From contig NZ_JAOVZB010000002.1 in assembly GCF_025716875.1 (NCBI RefSeq), positions 1-64,000 on the forward strand: a DNA stretch of 64,000 bases, written 5' to 3'. Origin of the DNA: Marinomonas sargassi (GTDB taxonomy: Bacteria; Pseudomonadota; Gammaproteobacteria; Pseudomonadales; Marinomonadaceae). A model generated the notes under the pieces. It saw nothing but the letters and a program-made list of their open reading frames with translations. It did no database searches and was not told where the DNA came from. The translations under genes were made by a program, and so were the position numbers. This document shows, in pieces, positions 35,410 through 43,901 of the stretch. Each line of letters starts with the position of its first letter. Position 1 is the first letter of the stretch.

Positions 35410-37130
35410 CACTCCTAGACACTCTCTATTTTGCTCGACCCTACTGGTTATTAGCTATTCCACTTACCCTAGTGGCGGCCTACTTTTTCGTCGCTTCAAG
35501 TTCTAAAAAACACAATTTAGACAAGGTAATTGACCCTAATCTAATGGTGCATTTGGAGTATAAAAATGCCTCTGGACCAAGCTATAAGTGGCTGACTTTG
35601 CTTGTCATCTGCTTATCTTGGATTAGCCTATCTGGCATAAGCTGGACAAAGCACCCCACACAAATGCTAGAGAGCACCCAAAAGACTATCTTGGTCGTCG
35701 ACCAATCTTTGTCTATGTACGCTAACGACATTAAACCAAATAGGCTCACACAACTAAAACAAACGGCCCGCGATCTCTTGTCACAAATAACAGAAGGTGA
35801 ACTAGCCTTAGTCGCCTTTGCCGGTGAAGGTTATGTTATTAGCCCTTTCAGCCAAGATAGAAAAACAGCTGGGCACTTCCTGTTAGCGCTAGAGCCCGTC
35901 ATAATGCCAAGTTATGGAAGTAACCTTACTGATGGTATTAGCGCTGCCTTATCGTTGCATAACTCTTCATCAACGCCTCTTCACATTATTGTTTTAACCG
36001 ATGATGTAACAGAAAGTGATCAAGCGGCTATCCCTGAACTTTTTGCTGATAAGAATATTAAGTTCGACTTAATCGCTATTGGCAGCCAAGAGGACTCCTA
36101 TATTCCCCTTCCAGATGGGCAAATTTTGAAGCGTAACGGTCGTAATGTTAACCCTAAAACCCCCTTTTCAGATTTAGAGACACTCTCAAATAGACTTAGT
36201 GGCAACTACTATCAGGGTAGATTAAGCACCACCGAGCTGGCTGAAATCACTAATGTTTATTTCGATAATAGCCAAACACAAGAAGCCGACAACCAAAGTA
36301 TTCACTGGGTAGAACAAGGCCATTGGTTCGCATTACCCTTGTTAGTTTGGTTGGCTTTGCAGTTTAGAAGAGGCGCTCTATTTGGGCTATTAATCTGCTT
36401 TTATCTGTCACCTCAACCATCATTGCAAGCTGCTCCTCTTGATTGGTTCTTAACTCAAGATCAAAAAGGCCAAAAAGCAGCTGATGAAGGAAATTGGCAA
36501 GAAGCGGATTCACTATTTACTGACCCTAAATGGAAAAGCGCTTCCTCATACGCTTTAGAAAACTACCCAGAAACAGTAGAAACCTTAGATAAAATAGATC
36601 GCAATGCAGCGGACAACTACAATTTAGGCAATGCTTTAGCCCTATCTGGCGACATAGAAAATGCTATTCAAGCTTATGAAAAAGCTCTAGAACAAGACCC
36701 GTCTTTAGATGCAGCAAAAGAAAACCTAACCTACCTAAAGAAGCTGCAAGAGCAACAAGAAAAACAGAATCAAGAGAATCAGCAAGGGCAAAGTGAAGAC
36801 TCAAAAGATCAACAGAGCTCATCTGACAACCAAGAACAAGATCAAAACTCTGACTCAAACGAACAAAAAGACAATAAAAGCGATGAAACACAAGACAAAA
36901 CAAAAACACCTGAGGATAATAACAAGGACACTGACGAAAACGATGCATCAGAAAGCGCCGACTCTCAGCAGCAAAGTCTAGATAAAGAGCAGCAACAAGC
37001 ATTAAACCAGTGGCTCAATCAGATTCAAGATAATCCAGGGTTACTATTACAGCGTAAGCTTTGGTACATGCATCAAGAGAAACGTAATGAAAGACTATAC
37101 AGCCAAGAGGAACAAAGAACGCCATGGTAG
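35406..37130 (+). CDS. BatB-BatC fusion: VWA domain plus TPR
   Basis: A 574-residue protein. Two N-terminal helices are followed by a VWA domain with DQSLSM (99-104) and IIVLTDDVTESDQ, then a central helix (FALPLLVWLALQF). Tetratricopeptide repeats follow at about 395-440 (NYNLGNALALSGDIENAIQA). A low-complexity Gln/Glu/Asp/Asn/Ser tail covers about 445-525, before a short conserved C-terminus. In Bacteroides BatB and BatC are separate genes; the fusion is common in proteobacteria. It overlaps the previous gene by 4 bases and the next by 7. Confidence 0.85.
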   Translation: MTLLDTLYFARPYWLLAIPLTLVAAYFFVASSSKKHNLDKVIDPNLMVHLEYKNASGPSYKWLTLLVICLSWISLSGISWTKHPTQMLESTQKTILVVDQSLSMYANDIKPNRLTQLKQTARDLLSQITEGELALVAFAGEGYVISPFSQDRKTAGHFLLALEPVIMPSYGSNLTDGISAALSLHNSSSTPLHIIVLTDDVTESDQAAIPELFADKNIKFDLIAIGSQEDSYIPLPDGQILKRNGRNVNPKTPFSDLETLSNRLSGNYYQGRLSTTELAEITNVYFDNSQTQEADNQSIHWVEQGHWFALPLLVWLALQFRRGALFGLLICFYLSPQPSLQAAPLDWFLTQDQKGQKAADEGNWQEADSLFTDPKWKSASSYALENYPETVETLDKIDRNAADNYNLGNALALSGDIENAIQAYEKALEQDPSLDAAKENLTYLKKLQEQQEKQNQENQQGQSEDSKDQQSSSDNQEQDQNSDSNEQKDNKSDETQDKTKTPEDNNKDTDENDASESADSQQQSLDKEQQQALNQWLNQIQDNPGLLLQRKLWYMHQEKRNERLYSQEEQRTPW

Positions 37131-38932
37131 ATAAACAAGGGTTCTTTTCATTCACTATAAAAAGCAAGATTCGAATGATTCTAGCTTGGTTATTTCCTTT
37201 GGTGTTACTCGCTTCAAGCCAAGTGCTCGCTGAGGGTGTGACCGCCTCTCTAAATAAAAGCACAGTTACAGAAAATGAAATCGTCCAATTAACACTTAGA
37301 GCAGACTTCAGTGATACTGGCAATGGCCCTGATCTCACACCTCTAGAAAGAGACTTCGAAATATTAGGTAAAAGCCAAAACAGTCAGTTTAGCTTTAACC
37401 TTAATTCAACTACCGCGCTACGTTTTTGGAGCATCTCACTTAAGCCCAAGTCTGTAGGTAGCTTTGAGATTCCTTCTATTAAAATAGGAGAACATGCCTC
37501 AAATCCCATTAACCTAGTGGTAAAAAATGCACCTCAATTGTTGGATCACAATGGCAACCCGCCTGTTATTGTAAGAGCCGATGTATCGGAAGTGGAGCCT
37601 TACCTACAACAGGAAGTGATTCTAAGCGTAAAGCTATACACTTCCGTCGATTTGATGAACGCTAACCGCTCCGTTCCATCCCATTCTGATCTGGTTATAG
37701 AAAGGTTGATTGACGACCAAATGGATTTTGAAGTCATTAATGGCACGCAATATCAGGTAATCACACAAGAATATTTGATGTTTCCCCAACGTAGCGGTTT
37801 AGTCACGATTCCTCCCCAAACCATTCAAGCCATGATCAATACGTCTGGTGGAAGACGCATCATCAAAGTACAAAGCTCCCCTATAAGCTTGCAGGTGCTG
37901 CCAATTCCAGCAACCTTCCCTAATGACTTTTGGTTACCCAGCTCCCAAGTAAGCATCAACACAAGGCTAGAACAAACCAGTGATCAACCTCGCATAGGCG
38001 ATACTTTGATTTGGACTATAGATATCAGTGCAAAAGGGTCATTGCCAGAACAGATTCCTGCAATCGAATTTAACAGCACCCGCCGTTATAAGCTGTATCC
38101 AAAACCCGCCAAATTTAATACACGTAAAACAACCGCTGGGATTACAGGACAACAAACACTCATTGTGGAAGTTGTTCCTACTGAAGATGGCACACTCGTA
38201 TTGCCTGATATTGAAGTGAGCTATTGGGACACAGAAAACCGCTTTTTGAAGACAGCGACAGCTGAAACAAACAGCATGATTATTGGTCCACTACCAGATA
38301 CAGCTAAAGAAAAAGAGACTGAAGCAGACATAGCAACCAGTGAACCGCTGCCTGCTCAACCAAGCTCGGTTGCTCCTATCTCATTGGCGAAAACGACTGT
38401 TAAAGAAAGTCCTGAGCAACCTTCTATCACAGTAGACTTGCATGAGGCGCAAAACACTTTTTCTATCCGTGATTACGCGATATTGGCATTACTTTCAGTT
38501 GCCAGTGCATTGCTTTTGATTTGGCTACTTTTGTTATTCAAAAAGAAGCGCCAAAATGCACTTCCTTCTGAGCCAGAAGTTCCAACCTTGCAAGACTTCG
38601 CCCCATTAAGCTCCCATGATGAAGACTCAGCTTATGATGCTCTAATAGAATGCTGCCAACTCGACAACCTTCAAGAACTAAGGTTAAAACTTTTAGAGTG
38701 GGCAAGGCATCGCTGGGGGGACGAAGAAATTAGAAGCATCGAAGATATCAAAAGACTGACTTCTGTTCAGGTCACTCAGTTATTAATGGAAGCAGAATTA
38801 ATGATGTATTCCAGCAATCCAACAACAGAATGGCAAGGGACTCCTTTGGCTGATGCACTGGATGAATTCACCAGTGGACAAGCTAAACCCGCCCAGTCAG
38901 AACAATTAAAAACACTTTACCCAAATTTTTAG
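37124..38932 (+). CDS. BatD-like protein
   Basis: A 602-residue envelope protein. A signal sequence ends near SSQVLAEG (about residue 38). Beta-rich oxygen-tolerance (BatD) domains follow, with ASLNKSTVTENEIVQLTLR and the tract FEILGKSQNSQFSF. A transmembrane helix at about 450-468 leads to a basic stop (KKKRQ) and a cytoplasmic helical tail. This is the last gene of the coupled moxR unit. No terminator separates it from the peroxidase 31 bases downstream. Confidence 0.85.
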   Translation: MVDKQGFFSFTIKSKIRMILAWLFPLVLLASSQVLAEGVTASLNKSTVTENEIVQLTLRADFSDTGNGPDLTPLERDFEILGKSQNSQFSFNLNSTTALRFWSISLKPKSVGSFEIPSIKIGEHASNPINLVVKNAPQLLDHNGNPPVIVRADVSEVEPYLQQEVILSVKLYTSVDLMNANRSVPSHSDLVIERLIDDQMDFEVINGTQYQVITQEYLMFPQRSGLVTIPPQTIQAMINTSGGRRIIKVQSSPISLQVLPIPATFPNDFWLPSSQVSINTRLEQTSDQPRIGDTLIWTIDISAKGSLPEQIPAIEFNSTRRYKLYPKPAKFNTRKTTAGITGQQTLIVEVVPTEDGTLVLPDIEVSYWDTENRFLKTATAETNSMIIGPLPDTAKEKETEADIATSEPLPAQPSSVAPISLAKTTVKESPEQPSITVDLHEAQNTFSIRDYAILALLSVASALLLIWLLLLFKKKRQNALPSEPEVPTLQDFAPLSSHDEDSAYDALIECCQLDNLQELRLKLLEWARHRWGDEEIRSIEDIKRLTSVQVTQLLMEAELMMYSSNPTTEWQGTPLADALDEFTSGQAKPAQSEQLKTLYPNF

Positions 38933-38963
38933 TCTAAATACGATTTATAAAGGCCTAACAACA

Positions 38964-39875
38964 ATGACAAACTTTCAATCGGGAGTAATTGCTGAAGCAT
39001 CCAGTGATGCTCTATTTTTAACCTTCAATGTGAAGAATCAAAACTTTAAAAGTGTCAAAGCTACTCTAGTAATGGCGCCTACCTTTACGGCTGAACTCCA
39101 AGAAAAATACCCAAATGCAGACTTACACATGGCTGTTGGTATTAGCCATCAGGCGTGGCAAAATTTCGATATCTCACAACCAAAAGAGCTTGCCCCCTTC
39201 CCCCATATTAAAGGGCAAGATGCCGAGGCGGTATCAACGGATGTCGACTTAGTTTTGCACATTCGCTCTTTACGTAGAGATGTGACCTACCTACTGGCCA
39301 CTAAACTACATTCCTCATTAGGTGACAGTGTGGCTTTAGTAGAAGAAGTTAGCTGCTTTCAATACTTAGATTCTCGAGACTTAACAGGCTTTGTTGACGG
39401 TACTGAAAACCCAGCTGGCGAGAGCCGCAAAGAAGTCGCACTAGTCAAAGAAGATGAAGCTTTTAAAAATGGCTCTTACCTCAATTTGATGAAATTTGTT
39501 CACAACCTGCCCAAATGGGAAAAAGAAGAAGTAAAAACTCAAGAAGATATTTATGGTAGAACTAAAGAAGACAACATTGAATATGCTGGTGCTGACAAGT
39601 CCTTGCATTCCCACACTAAACGAACATCGTTAAAAGACGAGCACGGCAAATCACTAGAAATTCTTCGCCAAAGCATGCCGTTCGCTTCACTCCATGAAAA
39701 AGGCCTGATGTTTGCTAGCTATAGCAAAAGCCCTATGCCTTTTAACCGTATGCTAGAAAGCATGTTACTTGGTGATGAACATGGCCATACCGACCATCTA
39801 ATGAAATATACCAGTATCAAAACAGGACAAGCTTTCTTTGTGCCATCAATTGATTGGTTAAAATCACTCGCTTAA
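38964..39875 (+). CDS. DyP-type heme peroxidase
   Basis: A 303-residue cytoplasmic dye-decolorising peroxidase; no Tat signal is present. The GxxDG motif is GFVDGTENP with catalytic Asp145, and the proximal heme ligand is His217 in SHTKR. The distal Arg is probably in IEYAGADKS onward or LEILRQSMPF. These enzymes reduce H2O2 with organic donors. It follows the Bat operon by 31 bases without a terminator, so read-through expression is possible. A hairpin terminator follows. Confidence 0.85.
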   Translation: MTNFQSGVIAEASSDALFLTFNVKNQNFKSVKATLVMAPTFTAELQEKYPNADLHMAVGISHQAWQNFDISQPKELAPFPHIKGQDAEAVSTDVDLVLHIRSLRRDVTYLLATKLHSSLGDSVALVEEVSCFQYLDSRDLTGFVDGTENPAGESRKEVALVKEDEAFKNGSYLNLMKFVHNLPKWEKEEVKTQEDIYGRTKEDNIEYAGADKSLHSHTKRTSLKDEHGKSLEILRQSMPFASLHEKGLMFASYSKSPMPFNRMLESMLLGDEHGHTDHLMKYTSIKTGQAFFVPSIDWLKSLA

Positions 39876-39892
39876 TACAATAAGAAAAACAT

Positions 39893-39931
39893 AAAAAAGG
39901 CCAGGTAAAATTCAATCACTTGGCCTTTTTT
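39893..39931. terminator. Terminator between DyP peroxidase and SDR genes
   Basis: The stem AAAAAGGCCAGGT / ACTTGGCCTTTTT has one mismatch and a loop of about 11 bases. It serves the convergent pair. Confidence 0.8.
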
Positions 39932-39953
39932 ATTTTAAATAACACTTGCTATT

Positions 39954-40736
39954 TTATGGGCACATTTGCCCGCCGTTTACATCTAATATTTGGCCTGTAA
40001 TGTAGCCACTGCAAGCATGCGAGGCAAAAAACGCATAGGATGGTGCCAGCTCAGCCGACTCTCCAAAACGACCAAAGGCAATACTTCCAGCAATTTTATC
40101 TTTTAATTCATCACTTTTATCTGCATGGAAAACAGTATCAATGGTGCCAGGAGAAACTATATTGAAGCGAATATTGTCCTTGGTGTATTCCTTAACCCAG
40201 TTACGATGTACGTTATGCAACCAAGCCTTAGAAGCAGCATAAATGCCAGCCCCTAAACCACCACCTTCTCGTGCAGCAATAGAGCCCGTACTAATCACAG
40301 AGGTTGTTTTGCCAGAGGCTTTGGCTGACTCCCGTAAAAATGGGATTGAAAAACGAGTAACCATCAAAGCAGAGCGAGCATTTAAGTCCATAACATGGTC
40401 ATAAAAATCATCATCAATGTTTTCTAAGCTAGAACGGCCGCCCAAACCACCCGCATTATTAATCAATACATCCATGCCACCGAACTTCTCGACAAAGGCA
40501 TTCACTAACTTTTCACATTCATCGGTTTTGGTGAGGTCAGCAGGAAGGAAAACAATATCGTATTTTGAGCCTACCGCCGCCAATTCACTTAGAGCAGACT
40601 CAGCTGCAGCATTCGCAGAACGACCATTAATGGCAACTTTCGCTCCCATTGTCACAAACAGTTTAGCAATGGCTAAACCAATTCCTGCGGTTGACCCTGT
40701 TATTAAAACTCTCTTACCTGCTAGATCTGCAAACAT
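39954..40736 (-). CDS. SDR oxidoreductase, probably alginate-monomer (DEH) reductase
   Basis: A 260-residue short-chain dehydrogenase. The cofactor site is ITGSTAGIG (12-20), the structural motif NNAG (93-96), and the catalytic set is Ser152, Tyr166 and Lys170 in YAASK. In alginate degradation an SDR reduces 4-deoxy-L-erythro-5-hexoseulose uronate (DEH) to 2-keto-3-deoxygluconate. Location beside PL17 lyases, a symporter and a GntR regulator supports that role. The substrate is inferred. It is divergent from the GntR gene. Confidence 0.75.
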   Translation of the reverse strand: MFADLAGKRVLITGSTAGIGLAIAKLFVTMGAKVAINGRSANAAAESALSELAAVGSKYDIVFLPADLTKTDECEKLVNAFVEKFGGMDVLINNAGGLGGRSSLENIDDDFYDHVMDLNARSALMVTRFSIPFLRESAKASGKTTSVISTGSIAAREGGGLGAGIYAASKAWLHNVHRNWVKEYTKDNIRFNIVSPGTIDTVFHADKSDELKDKIAGSIAFGRFGESAELAPSYAFFASHACSGYITGQILDVNGGQMCP

Positions 40737-40756
40737 TTCATCACCTTTTTTATTAT

Positions 40757-40799
40757 TTGTATGACAATTTAATATAGAAGCTATCTCGCTATTCTACAA
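40757..40799 (-). promoter_or_regulatory. SDR promoter with overlapping palindromic site
   Basis: On the minus strand TTGTAG (40794-40799), a 17-base spacer and TATATT (40771-40776) form a plausible promoter. The palindromic TTGTCATACAA (40757-40767, minus-strand reading) sits where transcription should start, 20 bases before the ATG. Similar sites occur before the lyase and symporter genes. Likely operator for the GntR regulator. Confidence 0.45.
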
Positions 40800-41026
40800 G
40801 CCGTATTAAAAAGCACAGTTACTAAAAAGTAACAATTTGAAGGCAATCCAACAAATTAGTACAGGAAAAGGCGAGAAGTTATAAGACTTTAGCCTTAGAA
40901 AAAGCTATAAATAGTACTATATAACAAAAAGCCACATAACTTGTGTTAGTATTTTTATATCCCAACTATCTATCATAAAAGTGGTTTATAACAGCACCTA
41001 TACAAAGAATCGAAATTAAGGAAAGC

Positions 41027-41746
41027 ATGACTAATAATAATAATTTTTCCAGCATATCAACTTCTTCAAGAAGCTTGCATGTACAAGTTGCTCGGAGCAT
41101 TGCCCGTGGCATCTTGTCAGGAGAGCTCGCAGAAGGCTCTATCGTACCAAATGAAATGACACTTTGTTCACAGTTTGGCGTTAGTCGTACCGCATTACGT
41201 GAAGCGATCAAGCTGTTAACTTCTAAAGGGCTATTGGAATCTCGCCCCAAAATTGGTACTAAAGTCGTTAACCGTGCCTACTGGAATTTCTTAGACCCTC
41301 AGATGATTGAGTGGATGGATGGCTTAAGCGACTCAAAATATTTCTGTAGCCAGTTCCTTGGCCTAAGACGAGCAGTTGAACCTGAAGCCTGCGCTCTTGC
41401 TGCAATTCACGCCACAGAAGAGCAACGTACGGAATTATCTCGTATCTTTAATCAGATGGTTGAAGTGACAGAAAATTTTGACCTAGATTCGTGGACTGAA
41501 GTCGACCTGAGCTTTCACCGCCTAATTTTCAACTCAACAAATAACGACTTCTATTTACCTTTCGGTAACATACTTACTACCATGTTTAAGACATTTATTC
41601 TTCATTCGTCTAAGCATGGCGGAGTTTGTTTAGATGAGCATCGCTTAATATATGAAGCGATTATGGCAGGTGATGGAGACAGAGCAAAAGCCGCTTCCGT
41701 TGATCACCTTCAATCTAAAAAACACAGACTTCCAGAGGCAATTTAA
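41027..41746 (+). CDS. FadR-subfamily GntR regulator of the alginate cluster
   Basis: A 239-residue regulator. The winged helix at about 15-85 includes 'ARGILSGELAEGSIVPNEMT' and FGVSRTALREAIKLLTSKGL. An FCD effector domain covers about 100-230, with metal-ligand candidates Asp, His and His in EVDLSFHRLIF and LDEHRLIYEAI. FCD regulators often sense sugar acids, which fits KDG or DEH. It stands between the SDR gene and the lyase/symporter genes. A strong terminator follows. Confidence 0.85.
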   Translation: MTNNNNFSSISTSSRSLHVQVARSIARGILSGELAEGSIVPNEMTLCSQFGVSRTALREAIKLLTSKGLLESRPKIGTKVVNRAYWNFLDPQMIEWMDGLSDSKYFCSQFLGLRRAVEPEACALAAIHATEEQRTELSRIFNQMVEVTENFDLDSWTEVDLSFHRLIFNSTNNDFYLPFGNILTTMFKTFILHSSKHGGVCLDEHRLIYEAIMAGDGDRAKAASVDHLQSKKHRLPEAI

Positions 41747-41770
41747 ACCTTATCTATGTAGCCTCTTAAT

Positions 41771-41797
41771 AAAAAGCCCATCTGAGATGGGCTTTTT
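41771..41797 (+). terminator. Terminator after the GntR gene
   Basis: A perfect 12-bp stem AAAAAGCCCATC / GATGGGCTTTTT with a 3-base loop, followed by further Ts. Confidence 0.9.
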
Positions 41798-41851
41798 TTT
41801 GATCTCGAATTTAATGAAAAGCAGCTTAACTAGAAAGCACTTCCTTCAAAT

Positions 41852-41886
41852 AAAAAGGGGAGACAAATTATTGTCCCCCCTTCTTT
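41852..41886 (-). terminator. Terminator after the symporter gene
   Basis: The stem AAGGGGAGACAA / TTGTCCCCCCTT has one mismatch and a 4-base loop. On the minus strand it ends in TTTTTATTT. Confidence 0.8.
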
Positions 41887-41911
41887 TAAGTAAATGCTAT
41901 TAAAAATTTAA

Positions 41912-43675
41912 TTAGGCATTTTCTTCTTCAGACTCTACAGAGTCATCAACAGCTTTAACAAGTAGTAAACCTACACCAAGCACGATGGCACCACAGAATA
42001 AGAACACACAGCGTCCCCATAATGGGTTAGGGATGATAAACATACCCATAACACCAACACCTGCGATAGCAATCAAAGTACCAAGCATTTTACGTTGCTT
42101 GTTATCTAATGCTTTTTGCTTACTGCTTTCAGACACTAGAGGTGTATCAAGATTGTTGAAGAATAGGTCAACATCACGCTGACGCGCTTCAGATAGAGGC
42201 TTGTAGAACAGCATAGACAAGATGAAGAATCCACCTGTGAAGACAATGTGAGATATCAGGCCGATCGCAACTTTCATATCTGACCATTCACGTTTCGTTA
42301 ATTCATCAATACCTAAAATGTTCTGTACCATTTCTGGCGTTAAATATACACCGACAGAGTAAGATACAAGACCACCAACTACGAGTGTGCCCCAACCAGC
42401 CCAGTCAGGCGTTCTCTTGATAAAGAAACCTAGGAAAGCAGGAATTGTCATTGGGAAGCCAATGAAAGCACCGATATTCATCATAGCGTCAAATAGGCTC
42501 AAACCTTTTAACGAGTTAATGAATAAGGCAATTAAGATAATCGCTACACCGAAGAAGGTAGAAGTCAATTTAGATACAAATACCAATTCTTTTTCCGTCG
42601 AATCTGGACGTAAAATAGTTTGGTAGAAGTTCTTAACAAAAATACCAGAGTTACGGTTTAGACCAGAGTCCATTGAAGACATAGTTGCTGCAAACATAGC
42701 CGCAATCAACAAGCCAACCATACCAGCAGGCATGTAATTCTCTACGAAGTATAAGTAGGAGAAGTCAGCTGCTTTTTTACCCGCTTCTGGGTAGATAGCC
42801 GCTAGATCAACGCCTTGACCTGCAATAAACCAACTAGGCATGAACCAAATTAGTGGGCCCATTGTCATTAAGATACAAGCTAGCAAGGCTGCTTTCTTAG
42901 CATTTTTAGAATCTTTAGCCGCTAAGTAACGGTAAGAGTTCAACATATTATTGGTAATACTGAACTGTTTGAAGAAAATAAATACAGCCCAAATACCAAA
43001 AATGCTTAGGTAGTTAATGTTGTTACCTGAAAGGAAATTAGCACCTTCATCAAGCGGGAAGTTTGCAACGATTTCGCCTACACCACCACCTTGAATAATA
43101 GCAACTGTCGCACAAGTTACTGTCACAGCCATGATGATAACCATCTGCATGAAGTCTGATGCGATAACCGCCCAAGAACCACCTGTTACAGACATTACCA
43201 ATACAACAAGACCAGTTACCCAGATTGTTGTGACCATATCAAAGCCAAAGATGTTAGATGCAATAATTGCTAAGGCATTTAACCAAACACCAGCTGATAC
43301 GACGCTGTTAGGCATACTTGACCAAGTAAACACTTGCTCGTTTGCAGCACCAAAACGCATACGAATCGCTTCAATAACAGTGACAACACGAAGCTGTCTA
43401 AACTTAGGCGCGAAGTACAAGTAGTTCATGAGATAGCCAAAAGCATTGGCAACAAAGATTACACCAACGGCAAAGCCATCGTTATAGGCTTTACCTGCCG
43501 CACCGGTGAATGTCCAAGCACTGAACTGCGTCATAAATGCAGTTGCGCCTACCATCCACCATAACATGTTACCGCCACCACGGAAGTAATCACTTGTTGT
43601 ACTTGTGAATGTTCTAAACATCCAACCTATCAGTATTAAGAATACAAAGTAAATTCCAACAATAAAAACATCCAT
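41912..43675 (-). CDS. Sodium:solute symporter, ToaA-like oligoalginate transporter
   Basis: A 587-residue inner-membrane protein of the SSS family with about 13-14 helices. Signature regions are TAFMTQFSAWTFTGAAGKAY and MFAATMSSMDSGLNRNSGIF, the latter bearing the Na2-site serines. A hydrophilic segment at about 490-540 precedes two final helices. Related ToaA/ToaB proteins in alginate-eating vibrios carry unsaturated alginate oligomers with sodium. It is the third gene of a PL17-PL17-symporter unit, 226 bases after the second lyase. The substrate is inferred from context. Confidence 0.85.
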   Translation of the reverse strand: MDVFIVGIYFVFLILIGWMFRTFTSTTSDYFRGGGNMLWWMVGATAFMTQFSAWTFTGAAGKAYNDGFAVGVIFVANAFGYLMNYLYFAPKFRQLRVVTVIEAIRMRFGAANEQVFTWSSMPNSVVSAGVWLNALAIIASNIFGFDMVTTIWVTGLVVLVMSVTGGSWAVIASDFMQMVIIMAVTVTCATVAIIQGGGVGEIVANFPLDEGANFLSGNNINYLSIFGIWAVFIFFKQFSITNNMLNSYRYLAAKDSKNAKKAALLACILMTMGPLIWFMPSWFIAGQGVDLAAIYPEAGKKAADFSYLYFVENYMPAGMVGLLIAAMFAATMSSMDSGLNRNSGIFVKNFYQTILRPDSTEKELVFVSKLTSTFFGVAIILIALFINSLKGLSLFDAMMNIGAFIGFPMTIPAFLGFFIKRTPDWAGWGTLVVGGLVSYSVGVYLTPEMVQNILGIDELTKREWSDMKVAIGLISHIVFTGGFFILSMLFYKPLSEARQRDVDLFFNNLDTPLVSESSKQKALDNKQRKMLGTLIAIAGVGVMGMFIIPNPLWGRCVFLFCGAIVLGVGLLLVKAVDDSVESEEENA

Positions 43676-43695
43676 TATGTTGTCCTTCTATCTTG

Positions 43696-43715
43696 TGTAA
43701 TTTTTATTATTACAA
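43696..43715 (-). promoter_or_regulatory. Inverted repeat before the symporter gene (candidate operator)
   Basis: TGTAAT-N7-ATTACA lies 20-40 bases before the symporter ATG. Read on the minus strand it begins TTGTAATAA, close to the TTGTAWTACAA sites near the SDR and lyase promoters. The 7-base spacer differs from the compact palindromes, so it may be a weak or different site. Confidence 0.35.
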
Positions 43716-43901
43716 CATTAAAAAAACCATTCTATTTGCATAGATTGGACATAAAAACACACTAAGAAAGCCCTTTTAGGACATCAAATTTGTTTTTCGA
43801 AATGAAAGAAAAATATGAGCGTACTAAAACTCCACACAGAAACGATCAAGCAGATAATGGCATCAGCCAACGTTTCTGTGACGGAAAAGCATTCTTAGTT
43901 T

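Noticed and set aside
43696-43714. HexR site (TGTAAT...ATTACA) before the symporter
   Set aside because: HexR sites have a shorter spacer. The 7-base spacer and the nearby related palindromes fit the local GntR regulator at least as well.
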